IMG/VR virus record: IMGVR_UViG_3300006802_000056
Span: 1-33,558 of that record
Length of the DNA: 33,558 bases
From: a virus
Direction: 5' to 3' (one strand)
This document shows positions 18,136 through 27,738 of this stretch, piece after piece. The notes beneath the pieces were generated by a model that did no database searches, was not told the origin of the DNA, and saw nothing but the letters and a program-made list of their open reading frames with translations. Both the position numbers and the translations under genes were made by a program. Position 1 is the stretch's first letter, and the number at the start of each line of letters is the position of its first letter.

Positions 18136-20133
18136 TTAAAAAGTGGCGGAATTCTTGTTTTTATTAAACAAATATTCATCTATAGCGGGTGTTTTCTCAT
18201 CTGCTTCCACTAATGCTCTTAATTCATCAAGAGGCATATTTTCATAATCTAGTTCGTCTTCTTCTCGCTCAACAAGAGCTCTCAGCTCTTCTATAGGCAT
18301 ACTTTCATAATCTATATCCAAAACCTCTTCCTTGAAGATGCTAGTATCTTGCTGCTTATTGATTAATTGTTGATTAGCAGTCCTTAGTAAGGACTCTAGT
18401 TTCTCAGCTTTAGCTTGTGGCGATATGCTTTTTTGAATTTGCGCTAAACGCTTATCCCACTTAGGATCAAGTATTAATTCAATCGCAGCTTTATCGTATT
18501 TACCACCGAGCACATTATCTGCTAAGTTTTTTACGGCTTGAAAACTACTACGTGGCACATTTAAAGAAGATTTAGCTTGTCCTGCTGCAGTTTTAGCACT
18601 TACTGGCTCAATTAAGTTTTTAAAAGCCTTACGCATATCTTCTAGTTTGCCTTGGGCGCTTTTATTGCCTTCTAAAGCTTCATAAAATTGCTTAAAACTT
18701 GTATCATCTGTAAGTACTTTTTTATAGAAATTAGAGCCGCCTTTGCTGCTGGAACCCGCTCTTCTTTCCAGCTCTTGCCTAACGATGGCATTCCAAGTTG
18801 CTGGATCTTCATTGCTAATTCTGCTTTTTAGATCGCTAAAAACTTTGGGATTAGTTTGCTGTCTATCAAAGATATCTTTACCAATATTCTTTATAGTTAA
18901 GTCTTTTCTAGCGGCAATCTTACCAAGAGGACTTTCTTCTATAGCTCTGACTTCAGGACTTCCTTCAGTGTAAATTGAACGTGCTTTTTTGTAGTCTGGA
19001 TTTGCTGCATCGAGTTGTTCAAGTAATCTATTTTTTGAAGCTCCTAAAATCCTAACTTTGTTACTTTCTCCTTGGCGCATAGCAGTGGCTATTTGATCAT
19101 CAATATAGCGTTTGCTTAAATCTAGAACTTTCGTGCTATTGGGCTTAAATCCCTGTATCTCACCTTTATAAAGGGGATCTTTCATGACGGCTTTTAATGC
19201 TTTTTCAATATTGCCATCTTGATTAAGTAAATCTTTAAAGATTTTCTCCGGAAGTAATTGGCTTTCTGCTTTGGCGTAATAAGGCTGAGCCTTTGCAATC
19301 AGACTGTTTTTTTCTTCCTGAATAATGTTATTAGCAGCGTTTCTAACTAATTGATCTGGGCTTAAAGTTCCAGATGGTTTTGGTGCAACATTTTCATAAA
19401 AAGACTCAATTGCATTTACTTGCCTTGGGCGTCTTTCATTACCAAAAGCATATAAACTTTGAGCCCCTTTAGAACTACTACCAAGTTTGCCCTGATTAGC
19501 AGCAACAAAAGGGTTGCCTGAGGCCTCAGCTGGAGTGACTTCAAATCCAAGCCTATTAGCTGCATATTTATTATCTACAGCTTCTTTAAGATCAATGCCA
19601 CTTAGATTCTTTTCTGCAAATCTCTTAGGAGTAGCACTAGCTGCAATTTTACCAGCAGCAGGGATGGCAGTAGCGCCAGCTAAAGCACCTATTGTGGGAG
19701 CGAAATGATTTTCGGGAAAAGCTTGGTTAAAAGTTTCTGAACCCGCGCCAGCTGCTCCATAATTGATTAGCTCTTTTAAAGAATTAGGTGCAAGATTGCT
19801 TGCCAGCGGGACAGTGCGTGCTATTCCCGTAAAAGGCACTCCTCCTGCTACAAATTCACCTGCAGTATCTGTGACGCGTTCAAATGTATTGCGTGGTGCA
19901 GTAAGACCATTGGTGCGCTCATCAAACCATTCTCCAACTTGATTAGAAGGAGAAGGCAACGGTTGATATCCTGCAAAACCTAGTGCAGCATTAACTGGAA
20001 GATTAGCAAGATCTCCAATACTAGCAATTCCCTTAGCAGTAGATTTTGCAGCTCTAGCAAAAGGTCTCACGTATTCCCTGGTCTCTTGAGATTTAATTAT
20101 GTCTGCAAGAGTTAAGTAATTTCGATTCTTCAT
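18136..20133 (-). CDS. Large internal virion (DNA ejection) protein
   Basis: 665 aa. Long helical protein with an Ala/Gly-rich N-terminal third (LPVNAALGFAGY, APTIGALAGATAIPAAGKIA), which suits membrane insertion, and charged helices after it. The C-terminus carries a ~20-residue tandem repeat: YESMPIEELRALVEREEDEL then YENMPLDELRALVEADEKTP. Size and position match the largest of three ejection proteins in P22-like phages (gp16 role: carry DNA through the envelope). The start overlaps the stop of the preceding gene (ATGA), with GGGGAG just upstream. Function by context; no catalytic motif was found. Confidence 0.72.
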   Translation of the reverse strand: MKNRNYLTLADIIKSQETREYVRPFARAAKSTAKGIASIGDLANLPVNAALGFAGYQPLPSPSNQVGEWFDERTNGLTAPRNTFERVTDTAGEFVAGGVPFTGIARTVPLASNLAPNSLKELINYGAAGAGSETFNQAFPENHFAPTIGALAGATAIPAAGKIAASATPKRFAEKNLSGIDLKEAVDNKYAANRLGFEVTPAEASGNPFVAANQGKLGSSSKGAQSLYAFGNERRPRQVNAIESFYENVAPKPSGTLSPDQLVRNAANNIIQEEKNSLIAKAQPYYAKAESQLLPEKIFKDLLNQDGNIEKALKAVMKDPLYKGEIQGFKPNSTKVLDLSKRYIDDQIATAMRQGESNKVRILGASKNRLLEQLDAANPDYKKARSIYTEGSPEVRAIEESPLGKIAARKDLTIKNIGKDIFDRQQTNPKVFSDLKSRISNEDPATWNAIVRQELERRAGSSSKGGSNFYKKVLTDDTSFKQFYEALEGNKSAQGKLEDMRKAFKNLIEPVSAKTAAGQAKSSLNVPRSSFQAVKNLADNVLGGKYDKAAIELILDPKWDKRLAQIQKSISPQAKAEKLESLLRTANQQLINKQQDTSIFKEEVLDIDYESMPIEELRALVEREEDELDYENMPLDELRALVEADEKTPAIDEYLFNKNKNSATF

Positions 20134-21293
20134 CTCCCCGCTCTCAACCTGCGCTCTAAAACCTCTCTAGGCGTCTCTTTTCTTGTTATAGTAGGCACGA
20201 CTTCTTCAGCCATTTCATTTGTTTCAAAACTACCATCCCCCCCCTCCATACTAAATTCCGCTACAACACGGGGAATATCTTTAAGAATTTCTCTATTAAT
20301 ACGGCCGGACTCGTCAAGAAGTGGGGCGTTAGTGATATATGCGGTAAATGCATCTTCGGCGCCATTTAGATCCTTCTTATTTACTTTAGCCCACTCACTA
20401 TAAAATCTGCTTCTAGCTAATTGCTCTAAATTCTCTCTAGCTTTAGTCTTTAAAATGTCAGTGCGAGCATCTGGTTGTAATTGATAAGTAGGTAAGCCCT
20501 TTTTAACTTCTTCCTTAAATGCATCTGTTGCACGTGCTCCAGCTCCTAATATTCTATTTTGGAAAAGTTGGGAGTTAATCTTATCGATTTTTTGTTTAGC
20601 GGCCTGTCCCTTTTTAGTTAAAACAATATTCTCGCCCCAACTAGGTGCGACTTTACTAATTATACTTCCACTTCCTGTAATCGTATTTCTTCCTTCAGCC
20701 TTGTCTAATTCTTCAAATGCTTCATAGGAGTCTTCTAGTAACCTTAATTCTTTTTCTGCAGTCCTAGCGTCATTTGAAAGTTCTTTAAGTCTATTAGCAT
20801 TGATGCGCATTTCACCCATGCTTAATTTAGGCTCTTCTTTCATCATTTGTCCTGGAAGTGCTCTGGCTTCTAATTCTCCAGTAGTAGGATTGGTGACCCC
20901 TTGATATCTTACTCCCCCAATTCCAGAGAAAGTATTTTGTAGTGGATTAGGGGTCATTGTTTGTACCAGAGCAGCGGCATCCTGAGGTCTCATACCCATA
21001 CTTAAGAGTTGAGCTAGTGTGTTTTGAGGAGTTCCATTTGCTTCACCTTGCTGAAATAACTTGGCAGCTTGCAGTGCCATTTGCTGTTGTTGCTCCTGCT
21101 TTTGCCTTTCAAGATTTACTACTTCCTGATCTCGAAACATCTTTGCAGCCTGAACATACGCATCTTTAGGCATTACACCGCTAGCAATTAACTGACCTGC
21201 AAGACCTGCTGTATTCATTTGACCAGGACGCACTCCTTCGGCTTGTAAGCGTTCTTGATTTTGATTCCAAATATCACCTAATGAGTCAAACAT
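20130..21293 (-). CDS. Internal virion / ejection protein, Gln-rich
   Basis: 387 aa from MFDSLGDIWNQNQERL; ATG 21293 is chosen over an upstream opening that overlaps the previous gene. Residues ~35-75 are a long helix with a Gln run (RQKQEQQQQMALQAAKLF). Two LL.MGMRP/GVMPKDA-type segments precede a central domain, and acidic/basic helices follow. Its place between the 307-aa and 665-aa proteins and its helical, membrane-free make-up fit a P22 gp20-like ejection protein. No enzymatic motif seen. Confidence 0.72.
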   Translation of the reverse strand: MFDSLGDIWNQNQERLQAEGVRPGQMNTAGLAGQLIASGVMPKDAYVQAAKMFRDQEVVNLERQKQEQQQQMALQAAKLFQQGEANGTPQNTLAQLLSMGMRPQDAAALVQTMTPNPLQNTFSGIGGVRYQGVTNPTTGELEARALPGQMMKEEPKLSMGEMRINANRLKELSNDARTAEKELRLLEDSYEAFEELDKAEGRNTITGSGSIISKVAPSWGENIVLTKKGQAAKQKIDKINSQLFQNRILGAGARATDAFKEEVKKGLPTYQLQPDARTDILKTKARENLEQLARSRFYSEWAKVNKKDLNGAEDAFTAYITNAPLLDESGRINREILKDIPRVVAEFSMEGGDGSFETNEMAEEVVPTITRKETPREVLERRLRAGR

Positions 21294-21295
21294 AA

Positions 21296-22219
21296 TTAAA
21301 ACCATCTTCCTTGTTGTTGCATTGGCTGAGGTCCATAACCGCCATAGTTTGTATTAAGAAACTGTTGTATGCCACCGCCAATCCTTGAGAACATGTTGCC
21401 TTGTGCTTCAATAGGTCCGGTTGACTGTCCCCCTCCCAAGTAAGGAGATACTAACTGGTTATAGCCCATTGCCTGGCCAATATTCGGATTATTTATAAAC
21501 CTATTATACCCGCTAGCATTATTGAGTTGTTGTTGATGATAGTTTTGGAATGCCTCACCTGCCCCAGCTTGTTGTCCAAGTGATTGATTGCGTAAGTTTA
21601 ATGCATTTTGTTGAGCGCGATTTTCTAAAAAGCCTGCAAGTCCTGTTAGGCTGTTCTGTCTCTCATTTTCGAGTGCATCAAGCCTAGATTGAAACCCTTG
21701 AGATGTATGACTATTAACTCTGGAGCCAAGTCCTGCACGCTGTTCTTGGATTCTTCTAGAGTTGAGATCAAATCCTTTGTTGAGTTGTTGCTCCATAGCT
21801 TTTTTCTCAGCTTTATAAGGCATCATGTACTGTGCTAGGCCCTCTGGAGAAAAATCAGCTTCACCCATTTGCCTGTATGCTTCTTGCTGATAAGGATGCA
21901 ACTCTGCTTGAACGCCAACTTGCTCTAATGCTTCGTTAGGGTTCATTCTCTGAAGTTGTGCAAGTGCAGCATTATATAATGGATGGTCTGGTGTTAATCC
22001 ATACTTCTGATAAAGCGCGCGCGCATAAGGGCTCGTTGCAGTATTAGCATTTTGGAATACCTGGCCAATACCTCTTTTCATATAATCAGGTAAAGTCTGA
22101 TATCCACTTTGGCTCATTTGAGGAATGCCGGTTCCTTTTTTCTTACCGCCAAATACATTGCCTAAAACGCTTGCGCCTGATAGTGCTGGACCAATATATG
22201 GAACTGCTGCCGCTAACAT
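21296..22219 (-). CDS. Internal virion / ejection protein with hydrophobic N-terminus
   Basis: 307 aa. Begins MLAAAVPYIGPALSGASVLG, a membrane-active-looking Ala/Gly segment followed by GKKKG, then a helical domain (MNPNEALEQVGVQAELHPYQ), a Gln/Asn-rich stretch with coiled-coil character (NERQNSLTGLAGFLENRAQQ), and a Gly/Tyr/Gln-rich end. This make-up is common in small podovirus pilot or ejection proteins (P22 gp7-like place). AGGTAAG precedes the ATG. First of three such proteins in a row. Confidence 0.73.
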   Translation of the reverse strand: MLAAAVPYIGPALSGASVLGNVFGGKKKGTGIPQMSQSGYQTLPDYMKRGIGQVFQNANTATSPYARALYQKYGLTPDHPLYNAALAQLQRMNPNEALEQVGVQAELHPYQQEAYRQMGEADFSPEGLAQYMMPYKAEKKAMEQQLNKGFDLNSRRIQEQRAGLGSRVNSHTSQGFQSRLDALENERQNSLTGLAGFLENRAQQNALNLRNQSLGQQAGAGEAFQNYHQQQLNNASGYNRFINNPNIGQAMGYNQLVSPYLGGGQSTGPIEAQGNMFSRIGGGIQQFLNTNYGGYGPQPMQQQGRWF

Positions 22220-22230
22220 AACTTACCTAC

Positions 22231-22527
22231 CTAAAATGGACTTAATATTGCTTGTCTCCATTCTAGAGTACCAGCATTATCAATTAAAATATACTCGAAA
22301 TTTGCGTCTAACACTCTGTCATATATAACATCTTGCGCTTGAACGTCCGCAGAATTTACGGGAGCAACCCTATCGGTTCTAAGTCTGCCCTTTATATAAA
22401 ACCCTGTTAATGATCTCGGAAGATTGCGCATCTGCGCTTCTAAGAATGCAATCCTACGTACGGCCTCTTCAATTGTATTAAACTCATTATCAATTGTATT
22501 AAAAGGGCTGCGCGCTTGATTTATCAT
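22231..22527 (-). CDS. Small virion protein, 98 aa
   Basis: Begins MINQARSPFNTIDNEFNTIE. An N-terminal helix (EEAVRRIAFLEAQMRNLP) leads into a beta-rich part (GFYIKGRLRTDRVAPVNSAD ... YILIDNAGTLEWRQAILSPF). GAGG lies five bases before the ATG. Sits directly after the gp10-like gene, as small tail-closing or needle-associated proteins do. No family named. Confidence 0.7.
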   Translation of the reverse strand: MINQARSPFNTIDNEFNTIEEAVRRIAFLEAQMRNLPRSLTGFYIKGRLRTDRVAPVNSADVQAQDVIYDRVLDANFEYILIDNAGTLEWRQAILSPF

Positions 22528-22529
22528 GG

Positions 22530-24644
22530 TTACCTCGGTGTAGTCACTCTAAGCTCTTCAAAGAACTTCTCAAATCTAAAGCCTATTTCATTATTAAATT
22601 CAAATGTGTACTGACGTTGCCTGCCATTAGCACGCACCTCTAACTTTTGCGTCGTGTCGTATATCGGGTATGGCCCAAAAGTACGCGGTGTTAATTGCCC
22701 ATCATATTCTTTGGTGTCGATGGATAGATTGCACAACAGCGCATTTGTCGAGGGGGATCCTATAGGTAATACCATTGTACTTGGAACTATCCGCAAGATT
22801 TGTTGCATATACTCCCCAGTATCTATGATGTTATAATTAGAGGTCAAGCTACCTGCCATGTTAGCTCCATCATCAGAATAATTACCCCTAGATTCATGTA
22901 CATACAAAGTGCTATCGAGTGCAGGGTTACACTGACCAAAAGCCATATATTGGTTTCTATTGGCATTATTAGGGTTTTCCGAAGCGGTTCTAGAGAGCTG
23001 TCCATTAGTAAAATGTCCTTCTTCCCAATTCCAAATCACATAATTATTAGGCTCTTCAGACCCTGCAAATGGTGCAAACCACCAAACTTCGTTAAAAGCC
23101 ACGGATTTATGAGAAAAGCTGTGATAAAAACTACCTTGATTCACATTACTGAAGAACCATTCGTTCAATGTATTATTAGGTATCACCGAAGCTATAGAGC
23201 CATTATAAATGTAGAAGTTCTCCTGGCCCAACCATACCACATTATCTTGTACACTTGTAGCGGCCTTGGGCCCCATTAAACCATCAGAGGTCATAATATC
23301 TTCAATCAACCATACATCTGGGGAGCCTATAAACGTCATCTTGTGAACGCTATTCTCAGTAAAGATTACATATTGGCCTTTGCAATACTCGCTAGTTAAT
23401 AATCTGCCTGCAGATTTGAGGGTCTCATTAAAGAAGGTAATCGCGGGCGATACTGTCCATACCGCTATATCACTACTAGAAGTAATGGCATTAACGGCAC
23501 CTGCCGCTCCAAACAACACTATTTGATCATTCATAACTGCAACGTAGTTTATAGCCGTGGGTATACTCCCAGCCGTTTGTAAGACGGGAGCTGTAGCTAT
23601 GTTGCCGCCCCATAAGTATAAACCAGATTGGTTCCCTGGAGTAAGCACTACTCCATTGTTAAATTTGTCGAACGACCATATACGTGGAGCAAAATATCCG
23701 CTTGTAAACACTTTAGGGGTGCCATATGTGCCAGCACCATATAAGCCACCTCCATATCCCAAGCCGGTGTTGTATGCACAAACTCCCGCTGCAATTTGCC
23801 CTTGTACAGTAGTGGCGCCCCCTCCGGCTGCAGTAGCCGATGAAGTCGCGTAGTTGCCAGAAACATCTGCTTGTGTAGAGTAATACGAATAAGCATTTAC
23901 AGAAACATTTCTAATAACTGCCTCAATATTGATATCTCCCGCGGCAAAACCCCCAAAACCTGCAGCCGCTAAGATTTTAACTCTATCTCCATCTGCAAAT
24001 CCATGAGCTAATTGAGCTACAGAAATTACCCTAGTTGCTAAATTCACAGCAGCACCCCCTCCGGTCGCGGTAGAGGTGGCATTTGTTGCCGAGCTGCTTT
24101 GATAAGTGATAGTAGCAACTCCTACAGTCGCTATTTGAAATGCACCATTAATATCAGCGGCCGCGATTCCTCCTATAGCCCCAGGTACACCACTAATTGT
24201 AATAAAATCACCCACTTTAAATAACCCAATAGCGAATGGAGAGACGGCAACTGTGATTGTCTTAGTATCAATGGTAGTAGTAATGGGATTATTAGCAAAT
24301 ACGCCATAATTAGTAGATAAACTGTTGGCAATTGGAGTAGTAGCTGTAACCAAAGGAGTAATATTGTATAAATTGCCCGATTCATAACTATAAAGTCTGG
24401 TATCAGTCCCTATCAGCATATGCTCTACACCACTTGCATCAAAGTAAGCCCAAATAGAACGCACTACCCCATCTAATCTTTGGTAATTGCCAGGTATAAC
24501 TTGTTCCCAGCCTCCTATTTTTTGAGGATAACTGCGATAAAAACGTATTTTATCCGCATCTGTCCACTGAAAGGTGGTATAAGACTTATCATCTTTGTCG
24601 ACGCCAGGTGGAATATCAATCGGATTGCGTCTACTTGTAAGCAT
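22530..24644 (-). CDS. Tail hub / stabilisation protein (P22 gp10-like)
   Basis: 704 aa from the ATG at 24644, which overlaps the preceding stop (TGATG). The N-terminus has the family opening: PIDIPPGVDKDDKSYTTFQW, TDADKIRFYRSYPQKIGGWE, then GVVRSIWAYFDASGVEHMLI with GTDTRLYSYESGNLYNITPL. That reads as the phage stabilisation / tail-hub fold, a beta-propeller-like ring closing the portal. Gly/Ala/Thr-rich insertions (~150-290) are probably surface loops. The rest continues with WxxG-type repeats (FDKFNNGVVLTPGNQSGLYL). Consistent with a short-tailed virion. Confidence 0.86.
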   Translation of the reverse strand: MLTSRRNPIDIPPGVDKDDKSYTTFQWTDADKIRFYRSYPQKIGGWEQVIPGNYQRLDGVVRSIWAYFDASGVEHMLIGTDTRLYSYESGNLYNITPLVTATTPIANSLSTNYGVFANNPITTTIDTKTITVAVSPFAIGLFKVGDFITISGVPGAIGGIAAADINGAFQIATVGVATITYQSSSATNATSTATGGGAAVNLATRVISVAQLAHGFADGDRVKILAAAGFGGFAAGDINIEAVIRNVSVNAYSYYSTQADVSGNYATSSATAAGGGATTVQGQIAAGVCAYNTGLGYGGGLYGAGTYGTPKVFTSGYFAPRIWSFDKFNNGVVLTPGNQSGLYLWGGNIATAPVLQTAGSIPTAINYVAVMNDQIVLFGAAGAVNAITSSSDIAVWTVSPAITFFNETLKSAGRLLTSEYCKGQYVIFTENSVHKMTFIGSPDVWLIEDIMTSDGLMGPKAATSVQDNVVWLGQENFYIYNGSIASVIPNNTLNEWFFSNVNQGSFYHSFSHKSVAFNEVWWFAPFAGSEEPNNYVIWNWEEGHFTNGQLSRTASENPNNANRNQYMAFGQCNPALDSTLYVHESRGNYSDDGANMAGSLTSNYNIIDTGEYMQQILRIVPSTMVLPIGSPSTNALLCNLSIDTKEYDGQLTPRTFGPYPIYDTTQKLEVRANGRQRQYTFEFNNEIGFRFEKFFEELRVTTPR

Positions 24645-25432
24645 CACACCCCTGTAAATACAAAGTAATTCCCTGCAAATAGTGTTGGCTGCATGTTGTT
24701 ATGAGCAACATTACCTCCGATATTTCTAATTATACCGCTATTACCACCTAAGCCGCTTCCTGCTGTGCTTTGAATTCCGCTTGCGCCGCCGGTTATGGAA
24801 AAACTAGCTTGAGCACTTGCAGAAGTGATAGGATCTGGTAACTCAGAACTAATTAGGGTGTGAGTTTCTTCGCCTAAAGATGTACCAATTGTACGAGTTG
24901 TTAGCCCTGGGCCTGCACCTATAGCACCTCCGACGCGACCACGCATATCCGGTATATTGAAAGTAGTAGATCCATCGCCGTCCCCAAATGGATAGCTTTG
25001 TGCGAAATAAACTGCATCAAGAGCAGAGTATGTTGCCCTAGATATCGCAGATCCATCACATATAAGCCATTTGCCGTGATTTGAAGAGATAGATGATTGC
25101 TTAAGATCTCCTATTTCAAAACCGTCCCCAGATCCACTAACGGGTGTGAAAGTATTGTTGATGTTGTCTATTTCACCAATCTTTATCCAAGTGGTGGTGC
25201 CGCTATTATAAACATTCCAAATCCAAGGATTAGTGGTGCTATCTATCCACATCGTACCCGATTGCAATTCAGCAGGCGGGGTCGCGCTTATAAAGGTGTT
25301 TGTAAGTCTACGAAGGAAGCTATCTTGGCTAATCAAGTTTTTGTTAAGCCCTAAATCCGGACTCCCCCAAATATTGGCATCGCCGCCTACGGTTGGGAGA
25401 ATCCAGTTGAAATTGACCGTATTTGTAGACAT
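24644..25432 (-). CDS. Phage tail-collar domain protein
   Basis: 262 aa. The N-terminal ~115 residues are a small structural domain (FNWILPTVGGDANIWG; WIDSTTNPWIWNVYNSGTTT). Then comes a collar domain: GKWLICDGSAISRATYSALD, FGDGDGSTTFNIPDMRGRVG and EETHTLISSELPDPITSA, the exact order of PF07484-type domains. The C-terminus is Gly/Ser-rich, closing with NNMQPTLFAGNYFVFTGV, the usual 'HNNMQPxxxxNYIIK' ending. Likely a short tail fibre or collar piece near the adaptor. TAG two bases upstream ends the adaptor gene. Confidence 0.9.
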   Translation of the reverse strand: MSTNTVNFNWILPTVGGDANIWGSPDLGLNKNLISQDSFLRRLTNTFISATPPAELQSGTMWIDSTTNPWIWNVYNSGTTTWIKIGEIDNINNTFTPVSGSGDGFEIGDLKQSSISSNHGKWLICDGSAISRATYSALDAVYFAQSYPFGDGDGSTTFNIPDMRGRVGGAIGAGPGLTTRTIGTSLGEETHTLISSELPDPITSASAQASFSITGGASGIQSTAGSGLGGNSGIIRNIGGNVAHNNMQPTLFAGNYFVFTGV

Positions 25433-25433
25433 G

Positions 25434-26093
25434 CTAAATACTCAATACATTGTTGTTTTGTCGTAAATTATTCTTACGCATTAGGTTCTTTTCGAAATCT
25501 ATAGCCGCTAAGGAATATGTAGTCGCAAGCTCAGGGGACTGTAATGTGTCATGATAGAAACGTTCCATCGCTTTCATACGCACAAGATCAACTGTTTCAT
25601 CATTGAACCAAATTGAGGTGTCTTCATCTACCGATGGATAAAATACGTCCTTTTGATAGTAATAAAGAGTGAACACCGTATCTCCTGAAGCAAGAGGGAA
25701 GATATAAAAAGTATCATTGAAGATAGCATATTTCTTAGGCACGCCTTGCTCTGCACTATTGTCATAGTACGCAAGTACTTGGGGCAAAGTATCATTTATA
25801 AAGCCTTGTCTAAGGCTGTATAGGGTGTTGCCAATACTGAATTGCACCGCAACAAGAGAGCTAAAATCTGCTGGCAGGGATGTACTAAATTCTTGATCTA
25901 AAATGGTAATAGTAGAGGTGGTTTTAAAAGCCCAATAAAGAGCTGATTCCATATATTTAATGGCAGTAACTATGGCTCTCCCTACGGCGGTTTTATAGGT
26001 ACTAGTAGAAACGCCGCCATTTAGGAGTGTGGAAGCGTCTCTATTCGTATCGTCTAAAATCTGCTGTATGAGTTGACCAAAGTTAACTGCCAT
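25434..26093 (-). CDS. Head-tail adaptor (P22 gp4-like)
   Basis: 219 aa, MAVNFGQLIQQILDDTNRDA onwards. Helical N-terminus (AVGRAIVTAIKYMESALYWA), central beta part (STITILDQEFSTSLPADFSS; YAIFNDTFYIFPLASGDTVF), and C-terminal helices (VDLVRMKAMERFYHDTLQSP). This resembles the portal-binding adaptors of podoviruses, and its position after capsid genes and before tail genes agrees. No enzymatic motif. Confidence 0.75.
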   Translation of the reverse strand: MAVNFGQLIQQILDDTNRDASTLLNGGVSTSTYKTAVGRAIVTAIKYMESALYWAFKTTSTITILDQEFSTSLPADFSSLVAVQFSIGNTLYSLRQGFINDTLPQVLAYYDNSAEQGVPKKYAIFNDTFYIFPLASGDTVFTLYYYQKDVFYPSVDEDTSIWFNDETVDLVRMKAMERFYHDTLQSPELATTYSLAAIDFEKNLMRKNNLRQNNNVLSI

Positions 26094-26105
26094 TAGCTAC
26101 CTGTA

Positions 26106-26606
26106 TTAATTTTCATCAGTACAGTAGAAGCTTACTTTCAGGCGAATAGTACCTGTAGCAGCTGCTGTAGCGATCGTGCCACCAAGTGTCATAACCAATC
26201 TAGGCGCAGTTCCAGAGCCGTAGAGGTAGTTACTACCAGTAGAAACAACACCCGCGGTTAAACCTTGAGGAATGTTAATGCACTGGCGTATTTGGTAGGT
26301 TGCTGATGTAATACCGGTTACGCCCATAGGAGCTGCATCGATGAATCTATTAGCATCAGTCGCGTCACCCACTTCAAATGTACCGGTTGGTGTGGCATTA
26401 GTGTCAAGCCGTGGGGCAATAACTTCCACTTCAGCAATACGAATGCCGTTGGAAGGTAATGCTCCGGCTGGAGTAGTAAAGGTATCGCCCGTTACCACAG
26501 CTCCAGCTAAAGTGTACTGGAACTCGATCGTATAGAGCTGACCAACGGATGTTCTCGCTGGAAATGAACTATCTGGCGTAAGTGAAGAAAAAGCATATGC
26601 TGTCAT
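26106..26606 (-). CDS. Probable head decoration / minor capsid protein
   Basis: 166 aa, MTAYAFSSLTPDSSFPARTS onwards. Beta-rich, Thr/Gly/Ala-rich, few charges (EFQYTLAGAVVTGDTFTTPA; PRLVMTLGGTIATAAATGTI). AGGAG precedes the ATG. Lying directly downstream of the major capsid gene, it probably binds the capsid surface. The family is not identified by eye, so the name rests on position and composition. Confidence 0.66.
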   Translation of the reverse strand: MTAYAFSSLTPDSSFPARTSVGQLYTIEFQYTLAGAVVTGDTFTTPAGALPSNGIRIAEVEVIAPRLDTNATPTGTFEVGDATDANRFIDAAPMGVTGITSATYQIRQCINIPQGLTAGVVSTGSNYLYGSGTAPRLVMTLGGTIATAAATGTIRLKVSFYCTDEN

Positions 26607-26616
26607 TTGTTATCTC

Positions 26617-27738
26617 CTATATTGCACTATAGTTAACAGAAACAATCACAGCGTTATCGTTGCTATTGAAGACTACTTTCTTAATTCCGAAAATACCCAT
26701 CATCGCGATACGTTGTAAATTGCCTACGTCTTGGAAGTCAGACTTGATTATAAAGCCTGCAACATCAGCTTTCCCATCTGTGTAACCTTTACCAAACGCA
26801 ATACCACCAGCATCACGGCCAGTGAAGATGTTACGTCTAGAGTTGGCAACAGCCGCGGAAGTACCAGAGTCAACACCATTAGGTATCTTGTCAGAGTTAA
26901 ATACGCGAGTTTGAGAGAAGATAAAGCTACGTTGCATTTCGCCTTCGCCACGACCAGAAGTAATCAACGCTTGTTGAATATCCCTGTATTGCAGAGAAGC
27001 TGAAGCATCTGTTAGCAAATCCATATAAGATTGCGTATGGCAATAATAATGATATTTGATTTCAGAAGTTTCAGAAAGTGGACGAATATACGGACGAGCT
27101 GTTTGCGCTATAGTTTCGCAAGTCAGAATGTCGGTAAGCTTTGCAGTTGCAGTTGTATCAGCGGCTACTGCTTGGTCTGTAGTCAAAGCATTAGGTCTGA
27201 TAATACGAGTTACACCAGCAGTAGTAGATGGCGCCACAGCCGCATTTAGCCCCGTAATCTTAAGTCTATCATTGCCAGAGTATGCTACACTATCATATGT
27301 GATAGTAGTTGCAGTGTTACCAGCGAGCTGATTGAATGCACCAAGAAGACCACGAGTTTTCATCCATTCTGATTCAACACGATATGTGTCTTCTGGAATG
27401 TCATAAAGTACACGCTGAGCATCAATGGTGTATGCAGCAGGGTTTTCCACTACAATACGTAGTTGATCAATGTTCACGTTATCAGTGAAATATGTAAGTG
27501 CTGATTCAAGACCTGTAGCAGATTGCATGCCAAGAAGACCTTGGTCTGTAAGTCTGTTCAAGAATGAAATAGTTACGCGGTCGCCCGCAGTTTTAGAAGT
27601 GTTGTCAACGCGGCGCAGAGTGCCAGCCTTCATCATTTGGCCAAGCATTTCTGTGTCAGTTACAAAGTCATATAGGGTCCTTTCTGACCATAACTTTACT
27701 ACCGATGCCGAGTTGGTATTAAACGTGGTTACTGCCAT
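26617..27738 (-). CDS. Major capsid protein (N4-gp56/DUF4043-like)
   Basis: 373 aa. VVKLWSERTLYDFVTDTEML near the N-terminus, then SKTAGDRVTISFLNRLTDQG and a VNIDQLRIVVENPAAYTIDA segment, follow the N4-gp56 capsid pattern (K.Ws..ly......; GD.v.f.l...L...g; v.idQ.r..v). Later come YHYYCHTQSYMDLLTDASAS and a C-terminal NSRRNIFTGRDAGGIAFGKG ... IAMMGIFGIKKVVFNSNDNA. The HK97-like fold is expected. GAGGA precedes the ATG; a 238-bp untranslated leader lies upstream. Confidence 0.86.
   Translation of the reverse strand: MAVTTFNTNSASVVKLWSERTLYDFVTDTEMLGQMMKAGTLRRVDNTSKTAGDRVTISFLNRLTDQGLLGMQSATGLESALTYFTDNVNIDQLRIVVENPAAYTIDAQRVLYDIPEDTYRVESEWMKTRGLLGAFNQLAGNTATTITYDSVAYSGNDRLKITGLNAAVAPSTTAGVTRIIRPNALTTDQAVAADTTATAKLTDILTCETIAQTARPYIRPLSETSEIKYHYYCHTQSYMDLLTDASASLQYRDIQQALITSGRGEGEMQRSFIFSQTRVFNSDKIPNGVDSGTSAAVANSRRNIFTGRDAGGIAFGKGYTDGKADVAGFIIKSDFQDVGNLQRIAMMGIFGIKKVVFNSNDNAVIVSVNYSAI

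Noticed and set aside
22800-23279. Plus-strand open frame (159 codons) opposite the tail hub gene
   Set aside because: Antisense to a well-supported hub protein, with no family pattern and no ribosome site.
23648-23896. Minus-strand open frame in a second frame of the hub gene
   Set aside because: Shadow of the 704-aa gene, in a low-complexity Gly/Ala/Thr region.
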